A stretch of DNA of 64,000 bases from Erythrobacter sp. 3-20A1M. GTDB taxonomy: Bacteria; Pseudomonadota; Alphaproteobacteria; Sphingomonadales; Sphingomonadaceae. The stretch covers positions 2,572,001 to 2,636,000 of the forward strand of contig NZ_CP045200.1 of the NCBI RefSeq assembly GCF_018636735.1. The letters run 5' to 3'. The translations under genes were made by a program, and so were the position numbers. The notes beneath the pieces were generated by a model, which saw nothing but the letters and a program-made list of their open reading frames with translations, did not search any database and had not been told where the DNA came from. The first letter of the stretch is position 1, and every line of letters begins with the position of its first letter. Below are positions 35,614-44,759 of the stretch, piece after piece.

Positions 35614-37980
35614 TCACGCAGGAATCGGGCTCGCCGTGGGGCTCCGATCGCTTTCTCCGGACTCCGCTACGCTCCTGCCGATACCTTCCATTCGCGTCCG
35701 TTTGAGGAGCAGTGCATTCACGGCCACGAGCGCGGAGCTCCCCGACATGGCGATGGCGGCGACCGCCGGGCTGATGATCAGCGGGTAGAGGACGCCTGCC
35801 GCGACCGGAAAGGCAATGACATTGTAAGCGACAGCCCAGAACAGGTTCTGGTGCATCTTGCGCAAGGTTGCTTTCGAAAGAACGATCGCGCCGACCACGT
35901 CATAAGGATCGCTGCGCATAAGTACGACATCGGCGCTTTCCATAGCGACATCGGTGCCGGCCCCGATCGCAAAACCGACATCGGCCTGGGTCAGCGCGGG
36001 CGCATCGTTGATTCCGTCTCCAACCATGCCCACGCGCTTGCCCTGGGCCTGCAACTCCTTGACTTTATCGGCCTTCTGGCCGGGCAGGACGTCGGCGAGC
36101 ACGGTGCCGATGCCCAGCTGTGCCGCCACGCGCTTTGCCGTGCCCTCATTGTCGCCGGTCAGCATTGCCACTTCGACCCCGCGCTTGCGCAGCGCCGCGA
36201 CCGCCGCAATGGCGGTGGGGCGCGGGGCGTCGGCGATGGCGATCAGACCGACCAGATCGCCCTTGTGCGCGACGTGAACGACTGTTCGTCCGGCACCCTT
36301 CAGCTCATCCGCCGCCTCGGACAAGGTGCCGAGTGGGACGTTCTCCTCGTCCATCAGTCGGCGATTGCCGAGCAGCACCGTGCTTCCGCCCACCAGCGCC
36401 TCTGCGCCCATGCCTTCCCGGTTATGAAAGTCGCGGACGTCGTCGAGCGCGAGATCGCCTGCGCGGTCAAGGATGGCGAGTGCGAGCGGGTGTTCCGAAC
36501 CACGCTCGACCGCGGCGGCGAGCCGCAACACATCCTCGTCGGATCGGCCTTCCGCAGCGACGATGTCGACCACATGCGGCTGCCCCATGGTTAGCGTGCC
36601 GGTCTTGTCGAATACGATGACGTCGAGTTTGGTCGCATCCTCGAGCGCGCCGGCATTCTTGAACAGGATGCCGTTGGTCGCGCCGAGCCCGGTCCCGACC
36701 ATGACCGCCATCGGGGTCGCGAGTCCCAGAGCATCCGGGCAAGCAATGACGAAGACGGTTATTGTCAGCGTGACGGCGAACAGCAATGGCGCGCCGAGCC
36801 ACCAGAACCATGTCGCAAAGGTCGCCAGTCCGATAAGGATCGCGATCAAGACCAACCACTGCGACGCGCGGTCGGCAAGCAGTTGCGCCGGGGCCTTGGA
36901 ATTCTGCGCTTCCTGGACGAGCTTGACAATTTGGGCCAGCGCGGTGTCGGCACCAACTTTGGTTGCCTTGTACCGGAAGCTGCCGCTCTTGTTGATCGAT
37001 GCGCCGATGACTTCGTCGCCGACCGCCTTGTTGACCGGCATCGACTCGCCGGTAAGCATCGATTCATCGATTAGCGAGGTTCCTTCGACGATTTCCCCGT
37101 CGACGGGTATCTTGTTGCCAGGCTTGATAATGATCGTTTCGCCCACCTGGACTTCGGAGGTGGCGATCTCCACTTCGCGGCCATCGCGAATGACGGTCGC
37201 CATCGGCGGCGCGAGATCGAGCAGTGCGCGTATCGCCTGCGACGCCCCGGCGCGCGCGCGCATTTCGAGCCAGTGGCCGAGCAGGATGAAGACCAGCAGG
37301 ACCGCGACTGCCTCGTAGAACTGCACACCGGGAAAGAGGAAGGTCGAGCCGACGCTGAAGAGATAGCCTGTTCCGACCGACAGCACGACAAGCACTGCCA
37401 TGTTGAGGATTCCGTTGCGCAGCGCGCGCCAGGCGGCGACGAAGAACGGCCAGCTGGGATAGATAACCGCAGCGCTCGCGAGGAAGAACAGCCACAGATC
37501 GAGGCCCAACCCGAAAGGCGGAGCAGGCGGCGTGAACATGCCGCCCATTGGCGAATAGACAAAGATCGGAATGGTAAAGAGGAGAGCCACCCAGAACCGG
37601 TTGCGCATGTCACGGACCATCGCTTGCATGTCGGCACCGGCGCCGTGTCCCATTTCGTGCGCCATGGCATCCTGCGCGTGCGCCTTGCTGGCAGCCGCAA
37701 CTCTTTCGTGGCCGGCATGAGCGGATGGTACCGGGTCGGGCCCTGGCTTGCAGACATGTCGGGGATGGACCGTGCCGCGACAGCGGAACCCGCAGGAGAG
37801 CACGGTCCGGCGCAGCTCTTCCTCGCTCGTCAAACCCCCGTCAAAATCAACCGTAACGCTTCCCGAAGCCGGATTGGCGACAGCGCGACTGACGCCGTCC
37901 TCGGCTTCCAGTTGTTTCTCTACGCCGAGATGATCGAGTTCCTCGAAGAGGCCGCCGACCTCAAGCGTCACTTTTGCCAA
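35614..37980 (-). CDS. P1B-type metal ATPase with a CPD instead of CPC motif
   Basis: 788 residues from a TTG at 37980 with GGAGG 5 bases upstream; an ATG at 38037 would leave almost no leader behind the promoter at 38053. The N-terminus has an HMA-like fold whose CxxC is gone (EVGGLFEELDHLGVEKQL), then a His-rich stretch (SAHAGHER, AHEMGHGAGADM) as in CopB-type pumps. The membrane motif reads [15 protein letters not shown] near residue 415, where most copper pumps have CPC or CPH. DKTGTLTMG, GSEHPLALAI and [17 protein letters not shown] are intact. The substrate is therefore uncertain: copper, silver or another soft metal. Confidence 0.9.
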   Translation of the reverse strand: MAKVTLEVGGLFEELDHLGVEKQLEAEDGVSRAVANPASGSVTVDFDGGLTSEEELRRTVLSCGFRCRGTVHPRHVCKPGPDPVPSAHAGHERVAAASKAHAQDAMAHEMGHGAGADMQAMVRDMRNRFWVALLFTIPIFVYSPMGGMFTPPAPPFGLGLDLWLFFLASAAVIYPSWPFFVAAWRALRNGILNMAVLVVLSVGTGYLFSVGSTFLFPGVQFYEAVAVLLVFILLGHWLEMRARAGASQAIRALLDLAPPMATVIRDGREVEIATSEVQVGETIIIKPGNKIPVDGEIVEGTSLIDESMLTGESMPVNKAVGDEVIGASINKSGSFRYKATKVGADTALAQIVKLVQEAQNSKAPAQLLADRASQWLVLIAILIGLATFATWFWWLGAPLLFAVTLTITVFVIACPDALGLATPMAVMVGTGLGATNGILFKNAGALEDATKLDVIVFDKTGTLTMGQPHVVDIVAAEGRSDEDVLRLAAAVERGSEHPLALAILDRAGDLALDDVRDFHNREGMGAEALVGGSTVLLGNRRLMDEENVPLGTLSEAADELKGAGRTVVHVAHKGDLVGLIAIADAPRPTAIAAVAALRKRGVEVAMLTGDNEGTAKRVAAQLGIGTVLADVLPGQKADKVKELQAQGKRVGMVGDGINDAPALTQADVGFAIGAGTDVAMESADVVLMRSDPYDVVGAIVLSKATLRKMHQNLFWAVAYNVIAFPVAAGVLYPLIISPAVAAIAMSGSSALVAVNALLLKRTRMEGIGRSVAESGESDRSPTASPIPA

Positions 37981-38052
37981 AACAACCTCCAGAAGATTCT
38001 TCGTTCTCTCGTCCGGCAGCGTACACTGCGGATTCATTGCTCGCTTGGCAAA

Positions 38053-38078
38053 GACGCTTGAACACCGAGGGAATTACA
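38053..38078 (-). promoter_or_regulatory. ECF-type promoter of the CPD-type ATPase
   Basis: On the minus strand it reads TGTAAT, 16 bases, CGTC. Perfect match; it gives a leader of about 65 bases to the TTG start at 37980. Confidence 0.74.
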
Positions 38079-38151
38079 CCGTGAGTTCGGATTCGCTCTT
38101 TCACGGTATCGCGGCGCAACCAATTGGCTCGCCGCGTCGCTCGGGATCGGT

Positions 38152-39879
38152 TCAAACGGTGCGCGCCGCGAACAGATCGTTGCGGCGCTCATTGACGATG
38201 GCACGTGCAGCTTCCTCGGGGAAGCCGATGCCGGTCAGGAGTTCTTCGCACAATTGCAGACTAGCCTCAACGGTGTCGGGTACCGTCCCCGATGCACCGA
38301 GTGCTTGCAGCCGGCGTGCATGCTCCGCATCTCGGGCTCTTGCGTAAATGGGCACATGCGGCCAGAGCTGGTGAACCGCGCCGACAACATGCTCGGCACT
38401 CCCGGGCGCATCCATAGTGGTCACGAACGCCGCAGCGCGCTCGATACCAAGATGCGGAAGAAGATCCGGCTGACTTGCATCGCCAAAGACAACCGGCATT
38501 CCCTTCGCACGCTGACGTGCGATGACTTCGGCATCGGTATCGAGCGCGACATAACTGATGCGCTGAGCGTCTAGCAGATCAGCCAGAAGATGCCCAACCC
38601 GGCCGAAGCCGCCGATAATCACATGGGCTTCCCCTGTAATCCCGAGGTCGGCAGGTACGAGGGTGCCATTCTCCCGCTTCTCTAAAAATCGGCCCAGCAG
38701 GCGGCCGGCGGCGGAAAGGGCCGGGGTGAGAAACATCGTCAAGATAACCACCATAAGCATGAACTGACCGACAGTTGGGTCCAGCACGCCGACCGCAAGC
38801 CCGGCAGCGAGGATGACGAATGCAAATTCGCCGCCTTGGCAGAGCAGGACCGCAGTCTCCGCAGCGACGGCTGTGGGCTGCCGGAACGCTTTCGAAACCA
38901 CGAACAGGGTCCCAGCTTTGAGTGCGACGAGGCCAATCACTGAAAGTACGACCCAGCCTAGCAACTGCCAGACGGCACTCACGTCAAGGCTCATGCCGAC
39001 GGACATGAAGAAGAGGCCCAGGAGTAGGCCCTTGAAGGGCTCGATATCACTGGCCACCTGGTGGCGGTACTCGGTGTCTGCGAACAGCAGCCCAGCAAGA
39101 AATGCGCCGAGGGCCATCGAAAGGCCCGCCTGTGCCGTGAGTGCAGCGGTTCCAAGCACAATCAGCAGGACGGCGGCCATAAACACTTCGCGGCTGCCGC
39201 TGCCGCCGACGAACCGCAACAGCGGCCGTATAGCAATGCGTCCGACGGCCAGAATGGCGGCGATAATGATAGCAGCCTGAAGGATCGCCCGTGTAGCGGC
39301 TCCGGCCAGCGACTCGCTACCTTCTGCGCCAGCCACGCCTACGAGAAAGAGGACGGGGACGACGGCGAGGTCTTGAAACAGGAGGATACCGAACGCTGTG
39401 CGCCCGAACCGGGTGCCAAGACGCCCTGTCTCAGTCAAACTCTGCATGACGAGCGCGGTGGATGATAATGCCAGACAGAGCCCCAAAATCGCGGATGCGA
39501 TCATGGAGTTGCCGAAGGCGTAGGCGATCGCCCCGATGATGGCAGCGGATGCGCAGACTTGCCCGGTGCCAAGACCGAAAACGATCCGTCGCATCCCCCA
39601 CAATTGCCTCGTCGAGAGTTCAAGGCCGATCATGAACAGCAGAAAGATTATGCCGAGCTCAGCGACGCGACGGACACCGTCGACATCCGCGATAACCACA
39701 TAGGCGAGCAGTGGCACATCCACGACAATGCGGTTGAGACCGTGCGGGCCAATCAAAAGGCCGGCAAATAGAAATCCGAGGACAGAGCTGATGCCGAGTT
39801 TACGGACGGTCGGGATCACCAATCCGGCAGCCGCGAGGAAAACAAAAATTTCCCTCAAGTGGGGAATTTCGTGATCCAA
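38152..39879 (-). CDS. CPA2-family K+/H+ antiporter with TrkA-N domain (KefB-like)
   Basis: 575 residues from TTG 39879 with AAAGG 9 bases upstream. Twelve to thirteen membrane segments carry the Kef/CPA2 signatures GFLFAGLLIGPHGL, ELGIIFLLFMIGLELS, SSTALVMQSL and FGILLFQDLAVVP. The cytosolic part has a Rossmann TrkA-N domain (VIIGGFGRVGHLLADLLDAQ, then VFGDASQPDLLPHLG) that binds NAD(H) and gates transport. Such proteins protect against electrophiles and adjust cytoplasmic pH. No ECF-type promoter was found upstream. Confidence 0.92.
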   Translation of the reverse strand: MDHEIPHLREIFVFLAAAGLVIPTVRKLGISSVLGFLFAGLLIGPHGLNRIVVDVPLLAYVVIADVDGVRRVAELGIIFLLFMIGLELSTRQLWGMRRIVFGLGTGQVCASAAIIGAIAYAFGNSMIASAILGLCLALSSTALVMQSLTETGRLGTRFGRTAFGILLFQDLAVVPVLFLVGVAGAEGSESLAGAATRAILQAAIIIAAILAVGRIAIRPLLRFVGGSGSREVFMAAVLLIVLGTAALTAQAGLSMALGAFLAGLLFADTEYRHQVASDIEPFKGLLLGLFFMSVGMSLDVSAVWQLLGWVVLSVIGLVALKAGTLFVVSKAFRQPTAVAAETAVLLCQGGEFAFVILAAGLAVGVLDPTVGQFMLMVVILTMFLTPALSAAGRLLGRFLEKRENGTLVPADLGITGEAHVIIGGFGRVGHLLADLLDAQRISYVALDTDAEVIARQRAKGMPVVFGDASQPDLLPHLGIERAAAFVTTMDAPGSAEHVVGAVHQLWPHVPIYARARDAEHARRLQALGASGTVPDTVEASLQLCEELLTGIGFPEEAARAIVNERRNDLFAARTV

Positions 39880-40106
39880 CAGTTAAGCCTTTCGAATAGC
39901 TGTCATTGCAGCGAGCTGCTCGCACGCTGCCGATCTGCGACCCGGTAACGGTCGTCTCGCTTGTAAATGGGAGTTCGGGATACCCGGACGATAAGGGTCA
40001 AGGAACATCAGGAATTTTGCGGTGCGTCATCCCGCATCGCTTTGCCTCCCTCCTCCACCAACAGGAAGACTGTAAACTTTCCCCGATCCAGCGCCACGCC
40101 ATTCCG

Positions 40107-40793
40107 TCACTCGGCGAGGAAGCGCTCGGATTTTGCTGTGTCCATTCGCGCGCCGGAGGCGAGCGCCGGCGAACGCCGCAAGAAGAACGTCAGAACCATC
40201 ACGCTCATGATCGCTGCAAAGAAACACCAGACCGATATGAACCAGGTTAGGTAAAAGATGCCGGCAAGAAGAAACGACACGATCGCTGCGATGCCAAACC
40301 ATCGCACCCAGCGGTGGCTCGACAGAAGAGGGCTTATGCAGGTTCCCAAAATATACAGAGCCATGACGATTTTAACGTAGAAGTGGGGTGATACGTAGTC
40401 GATATGTCCCTCGGCAGCTGTAGCCACAATCGGAAGCCGGATGAGGAAATAGAGCAGATAAAGACCCACTGCTGTTCCTCCCGCAACCGCTACCAGCAGC
40501 GCCTTGCGGCGCCATTTCACAGGTTCGAGAAAATAGACGGCGAGCGGGACAAAGATTGGCCAGAGTACGTGTGAAAATATCGAATAGGCGTAAGTCAGCA
40601 CGGTACTGAGAAGCTGCGTCTTGTCAGGGAATGTCAGCCAAAGCGCGCCCTCGATCAATTGCTGAACGCCAAACAGGAGCGGTATCGCTGCATATGGCCG
40701 CTCGGCAGGGTTTCGCGCAAGGCGTATGCTGAATGCACCGGTAACCAGCAACGCTGCTCCGGCGGTGAAACTAGCTGTGGCCGAAAAGCACAT
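40107..40793 (-). CDS. DUF6629-type integral membrane protein
   Basis: 228 residues, seven hydrophobic segments. It begins MCFSATASFTAGAALLVTGA, a hallmark of this family of uncharacterised membrane proteins, with GVQQLIEGALWLTF and YSIFSHVLWPIFVPLAVYFL further on. Function is unknown. It stands alone between the antiporter and the divergent lactate permease. Confidence 0.8.
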   Translation of the reverse strand: MCFSATASFTAGAALLVTGAFSIRLARNPAERPYAAIPLLFGVQQLIEGALWLTFPDKTQLLSTVLTYAYSIFSHVLWPIFVPLAVYFLEPVKWRRKALLVAVAGGTAVGLYLLYFLIRLPIVATAAEGHIDYVSPHFYVKIVMALYILGTCISPLLSSHRWVRWFGIAAIVSFLLAGIFYLTWFISVWCFFAAIMSVMVLTFFLRRSPALASGARMDTAKSERFLAE

Positions 40794-41010
40794 ATTTGAC
40801 CTTACCCCCGCAAATTCACGCGCTCATTCTCAATCGACCCTCGCACATTCGGCGGGGACCCGTCTCTATCGACACATGCTTGGGAACTTCCAAAGATGCC
40901 ACACTAGAGTGCGTGCCGCGCGCAGACAAAGATCCCAAACATAAGGCAACCTTGCGTGATCGGGAAGACTGATGTCACGGATAAGGGGACCCACGAGCTC
41001 GCGGTTCCAG

Positions 41011-41036
41011 TGTAATACGTATGCGTACCAAGCGTC
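41011..41036 (+). promoter_or_regulatory. ECF-type promoter of lactate permease
   Basis: TGTAAT, 16 bases, CGTC. Perfect match. The -10 element lies downstream of the first in-frame ATG (41021), so translation must begin later than that. Confidence 0.75.
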
Positions 41037-41098
41037 TCAATGGGCGCCGGAGGTGCAACGCCCGACAGCAGGGGAGTGCTGGCCCGATCACAATAGCC

Positions 41099-42715
41099 TT
41101 GATCCTTGCCGCGCTTGCGCCGCTCATTGCGGTCCTCGGACTGCTGGTCATGCTTCGTTTGCCTGCCGCCGTGGCGATGCCTATCAGCCTTCTCGTTACC
41201 GCCCTTGTGAGCGTCGTCATCTGGCGTGTGCCGGTAATCCAGGTTCTTGCTGCCGCCGCCGAGGGGACGGTGATCGCGGCATCGATCGTCTGGATAGTCT
41301 TCGGGGCGATTTTCCTGCTCAAGGTTCTCACGGCAGGCGGAGCCATGACCGTCATCCGGGACGGGTTCACCCGCATTGCCCCTGACCCCCGCGCGCAGAT
41401 TATAGTCATCGCCTGGCTTTTCGGGGCCTTCCTCGAAGGTGCTGCTGGTTTCGGAACCCCGGCCGCGATCACCGCACCCTTGCTTGTCGCTCTGCGCTTC
41501 AGGCCAATGGCAGCCGTGGTGCTTGCGCTGATTGCCGACAGCAGCCCTGTTTCCTTCGGCGCGATCGGCACGCCCGTCGCAATAGGCCTCGCGCAGGGTC
41601 TGGAGGAAGACGGACAGGTCGATGCGGCAATCGCGGCCGACGGTGACCAAAGTTTGGAAACCATGCTCGAAGCAGTCGCGGTTCAGGCAGCGATGATAGA
41701 TCTTTTTGTCGGCAGCCTCATCCCTCTCATCATGATCCTGATCTTCACGCGTTTCTTCGATGTGCGTCAAAGTTGGAAGGCCGGTCTCGCGGCGTGGAAA
41801 TTCGCCTTGGCGGCCGGCTTTGCCTACACGCTGCCCGCACTTGGCGTGGCGGCAATGCTCGGGCCCGAGCTGCCCGCGCTCATCGGCGCTCTTTGTGGTC
41901 TAGCGATCATCGTTCCGATTGCCCGGAAGGGATGGCTTTTGCCGGATGGAGGGCTGAGACCAACTTTAGAGCACGGCGCCCTCGTCGCCTCCCCGATGTC
42001 ACTCAAGCGTGCCTGGTCACCCTATTTGCTTCTCGCGGTGATGCTTGTCGTTACGCGGATCGAAATCCTGCCGTTCAAGAGTTGGTTGAACAAGGTTTCC
42101 ATTCAATGGAACGGCATCTTCGGGACAGAGATCAGTGTCTCGGTCGCGCCATTCTACCTGCCAGGCGCCATGTTTGTTGTCATCGCCGTGCTGACGCTTC
42201 GCATGCACCGGATGAACCTTGCCCAGGTCCGAACTTCGCTCAATGAGGCTGCCCGAATCGTCGGAACGAGTGCGATGGCACTGGGCGCAGCGGTGCCGAT
42301 GGTACGCATTTTTATCCAGTCAGGCGTGAACGACGCTGGTCTTCGCAGCATGCCGATGGAGCTTGCCAGCTTTGCCGCTGGCGGTGTCGGGACGAAATGG
42401 CCGCTGGTCGCTCCGTTGCTTGGCGCTCTTGGCAGTTTTCTTTCAGGTAGCGCCACATTCAGCAATATGACATTTGCTCTTTTGCAGACGCAGGCCGCTG
42501 AGCAGGTCGGCATGCCAACAGTACTGGTGCTCGCCGGACAAATGCTCGGTGCGAATGCCGGCAACATGGTATCTGTGCTGAACGTGGTAGCCGCAGCCGC
42601 GGTGGTTAGTCTGATCAGGGAGGAAGGAAGGATCATTCGTTTCACCTTCCTGCCGATGCTCATCTACGCGCTGGCCTCGGGCACGATCATCTTTGCGCTC
42701 ATGCTGGCGTCGTGA
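41099..42715 (+). CDS. lctP: L-lactate permease (LctP family)
   Basis: About 538 residues with 12 or more membrane segments. LctP signatures: GAIFLLKVLTAGGAMTVIRD, LFGAFLEGAAGFGTPAAITA, DSSPVSFGAIGTPVAIGLAQ, GSFLSGSATFSNMTFALLQ and GANAGNMVSVLNVVAAAAVV. It is a proton-lactate/glycolate symporter of the inner membrane, able to run in either direction. The frame is open from 41021, but the promoter at 41011-41036 excludes that start; TTG 41099 is my tentative choice, with GGGGAG somewhat far upstream, so the true start is uncertain. With D-lactate dehydrogenase under the same promoter type it implies lactate exchange under the inducing condition. Confidence 0.88.
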   Translation: MILAALAPLIAVLGLLVMLRLPAAVAMPISLLVTALVSVVIWRVPVIQVLAAAAEGTVIAASIVWIVFGAIFLLKVLTAGGAMTVIRDGFTRIAPDPRAQIIVIAWLFGAFLEGAAGFGTPAAITAPLLVALRFRPMAAVVLALIADSSPVSFGAIGTPVAIGLAQGLEEDGQVDAAIAADGDQSLETMLEAVAVQAAMIDLFVGSLIPLIMILIFTRFFDVRQSWKAGLAAWKFALAAGFAYTLPALGVAAMLGPELPALIGALCGLAIIVPIARKGWLLPDGGLRPTLEHGALVASPMSLKRAWSPYLLLAVMLVVTRIEILPFKSWLNKVSIQWNGIFGTEISVSVAPFYLPGAMFVVIAVLTLRMHRMNLAQVRTSLNEAARIVGTSAMALGAAVPMVRIFIQSGVNDAGLRSMPMELASFAAGGVGTKWPLVAPLLGALGSFLSGSATFSNMTFALLQTQAAEQVGMPTVLVLAGQMLGANAGNMVSVLNVVAAAAVVSLIREEGRIIRFTFLPMLIYALASGTIIFALMLAS

Positions 42716-42870
42716 CAATGGATCGCGGGCTCCGGCAGTTCGATCACTGTCGCACGGCGCGGGGCTAAATCATGCCGAGGCCACGAACATTATCCGGTAA
42801 AAGTGGCCAATAAACTTGCCGCCACTTCACCTGACTCTGAGCCGCTAAACTGGGTAGCGGCATTTTCTTG

Positions 42871-43638
42871 CTAACCGGCGAGACGGGCGACCTCATCCGC
42901 CAACATTCGCTGCGATTGCTGGAAGAACTCCCGAGCGTCCAGGCCTGGCGGAATCGGAGGTAGAAGCGAAACTGTAATGACGCCGGACCGCAGGACAGAT
43001 CCGGCCGGCCAGAAGCGCCCGGAATCGTGAGCGAAAACAAGCGCGGGCAGGCCAAGCGTACGATACAACAGTTCCACGCCGCGTTTGAAAATGATTGGCG
43101 ATCCGACCGGTTGGCGTGTGCCTTCTGGGAAAATCAACAGTGATCGGCCGTCGGAAAGAGCATCCCGGCACGCTGTCACCATGCTTCGCACCGAGCCGGT
43201 GGTGTCGCCTCGATCGATGATGACCATGGGAGAATATCGAAGATACCAACCCAGAACGGGTATTTTGAGAAGTTCCTGCTTCGCGACTATGGCCAGATCG
43301 GGAAATAACACGAGTGCCGCAATCGTTTCCCATGGCGACTGATGATTTCCCAGAATCAAGGCTGGTCTGAGAGGAACATGGCAATCGCCGTGTACGCGAT
43401 GTATTATACCGGTCCACGCGGCAAGGAGTGACAAGGTCCCTCGCGCCCAGAGCCGCGTAATTCTGCGCACAACTCGCGGAGGTCTTCCGCTGAGCCAGAG
43501 AACAGGAATCAGAGGCGCGAAGCTTAGAGTCCAGAGAACCCAGGAAGCTTTGAAAAGCCATGTTCTCAGCGTGAGAATGTGGAAATGCCTTCCATTTTCG
43601 TGCCGCGCGGACCCATGCCGAGGGTTCAGATGGGCCAT
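42871..43638 (-). CDS. plsC: 1-acyl-sn-glycerol-3-phosphate acyltransferase
   Basis: 255 residues from ATG 43638. It adds the second acyl chain in phosphatidic acid synthesis at the inner membrane. An N-terminal membrane helix (WVLWTLSFAPLIPVLWLSG) is followed by the catalytic NHQSPWETIA (HX4E rather than HX4D), then the GWYLRYSPMVIIDRGD block and LLIFPEGTRQPVGSP. The ATG lies only 8 bases after the -10 of the ECF-type promoter, with no ribosome site, so the mRNA may be leaderless; ATG 43674 would lie upstream of transcription. It is likely a condition-specific paralogue, alongside cardiolipin and CFA synthases in the same regulon. Confidence 0.86.
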   Translation of the reverse strand: MAHLNPRHGSARHENGRHFHILTLRTWLFKASWVLWTLSFAPLIPVLWLSGRPPRVVRRITRLWARGTLSLLAAWTGIIHRVHGDCHVPLRPALILGNHQSPWETIAALVLFPDLAIVAKQELLKIPVLGWYLRYSPMVIIDRGDTTGSVRSMVTACRDALSDGRSLLIFPEGTRQPVGSPIIFKRGVELLYRTLGLPALVFAHDSGRFWPAGSVLRSGVITVSLLPPIPPGLDAREFFQQSQRMLADEVARLAG

Positions 43639-43645
43639 CAAAAGA

Positions 43646-43671
43646 GACGCGTGCAGGGCACAGGAATTACA
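43646..43671 (-). promoter_or_regulatory. ECF-type promoter of plsC
   Basis: On the minus strand it reads TGTAAT, 16 bases, CGTC, then 7 bases and ATG. Perfect match. Confidence 0.74.
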
Positions 43672-43891
43672 CAAGCACCTGTTGCACGGCGCGCGGACCT
43701 GGCTCGTGGTGCGCGGGCGCGGTTCGAAATCTTCGATGGTGATGATGGCGCACTCGGATTGGCCAACTTGCCGTGTCGACGAGCTGGGTGAAACTTCATG
43801 GAAGCTGGAAAGGACGACAAAAGCCGACCTTCCCGAGCGCGTTGCGATATCCGGGCGGCCGGAGATCGGCTTGCTGGGAGGTTTCCGAGCT

Positions 43892-44653
43892 TCAGAAATG
43901 TGTGGAAAGCGGCGGGCCGCAGGCTATGATCGTCCTTATTGCGGCTTTGGTCTCACCGATAAGGGCAACCGGCACAGTTGCGATTCCCGCAGCTCTGACA
44001 GGCGCATCATTGCCGCCTGCAAACACTGCATCCCCAAAGAACATCATCTCGTCCTTGCGAATGCTGACCACCTCGGCAAAGCGCGCAAGCCCGTAGGCCT
44101 TGTCGACGCCGCGCCGTGTAATATCGAGCGAAGTCGCTCCACCGATACGAATCGAAAAGGCTGGCAACTTTGGCTCGAGGAAAGCTTTGAGCCGCTGACG
44201 TTTGCGAAGATCGGGATCCCAGCTTCGTTTTTGGTCGAGTGGCGCCTGCTGGCCGAGACCGGAAAAGGTGATCTGCGTACCTCGATCCTCGATCCGATCG
44301 CCCCAGCTCTGCCCGGCATCCAATCCGATCGCCGCGATTGCCTGTTGCAGCGCTGCGTAGATCGCGCTGCGCTCAGTTTCAGTCAGAACATCGGCATAGA
44401 CTTGCCGCCAGCGGCGCTCATATTGGAAAAACTTGCTTCCGGAAGTGGGCAAGAGAAAGAGCCGGGACAGGTCAGCGACATCGGGCAGCCGTCCGAGCAG
44501 CTGCTTGTCGAATTGGGGCCAGTCCCCGCCTGAGATGACCGCAACCGCCATATGATCGAGCAGGCTGGCCAGAAGGCCACCCATTTCGGCATCAATCGGC
44601 TGCTTGCTTTCAGCCAGAGTCCCGTCGAGGTCAAATATGGCGATCGATTTCAT
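43892..44653 (-). CDS. HAD-IIB hydrolase, phosphomannomutase-like
   Basis: 253 residues. HAD motif I is at the very start (IAIFDLDGTLAESKQPI), motif II in AVISGGDWPQF, and the last motifs in FFGDAVFAGGNDAPVRAAGI. The layout and SIRIGGATSLDITRRGVDKA match the HAD-IIB group that includes eukaryotic-type phosphomannomutases and sucrose/mannosyl-phosphate phosphatases. Together with GT4, GH130 and ManA nearby it may serve a mannose-phosphate pathway. The substrate is not certain. Confidence 0.78.
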   Translation of the reverse strand: MKSIAIFDLDGTLAESKQPIDAEMGGLLASLLDHMAVAVISGGDWPQFDKQLLGRLPDVADLSRLFLLPTSGSKFFQYERRWRQVYADVLTETERSAIYAALQQAIAAIGLDAGQSWGDRIEDRGTQITFSGLGQQAPLDQKRSWDPDLRKRQRLKAFLEPKLPAFSIRIGGATSLDITRRGVDKAYGLARFAEVVSIRKDEMMFFGDAVFAGGNDAPVRAAGIATVPVALIGETKAAIRTIIACGPPLSTHF

Positions 44654-44759
44654 GGACGCTCTTTCAAATCCGAATTCAGATTGGGATAGCCACCGAAAAC
44701 GAGATGCGCGCGCGCTGGGGTCGCGTTTGGCGCAGATCCGGCGATCTCCAATTCAGCCC

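Noticed and set aside
35497-36594. 365-codon plus-strand frame over the second ATPase
   Set aside because: Antisense shadow without similarity or start signal.
43550-44533. 327-codon plus-strand frame
   Set aside because: Antisense to the conserved HAD-IIB gene and the start of plsC; it has no known domain.
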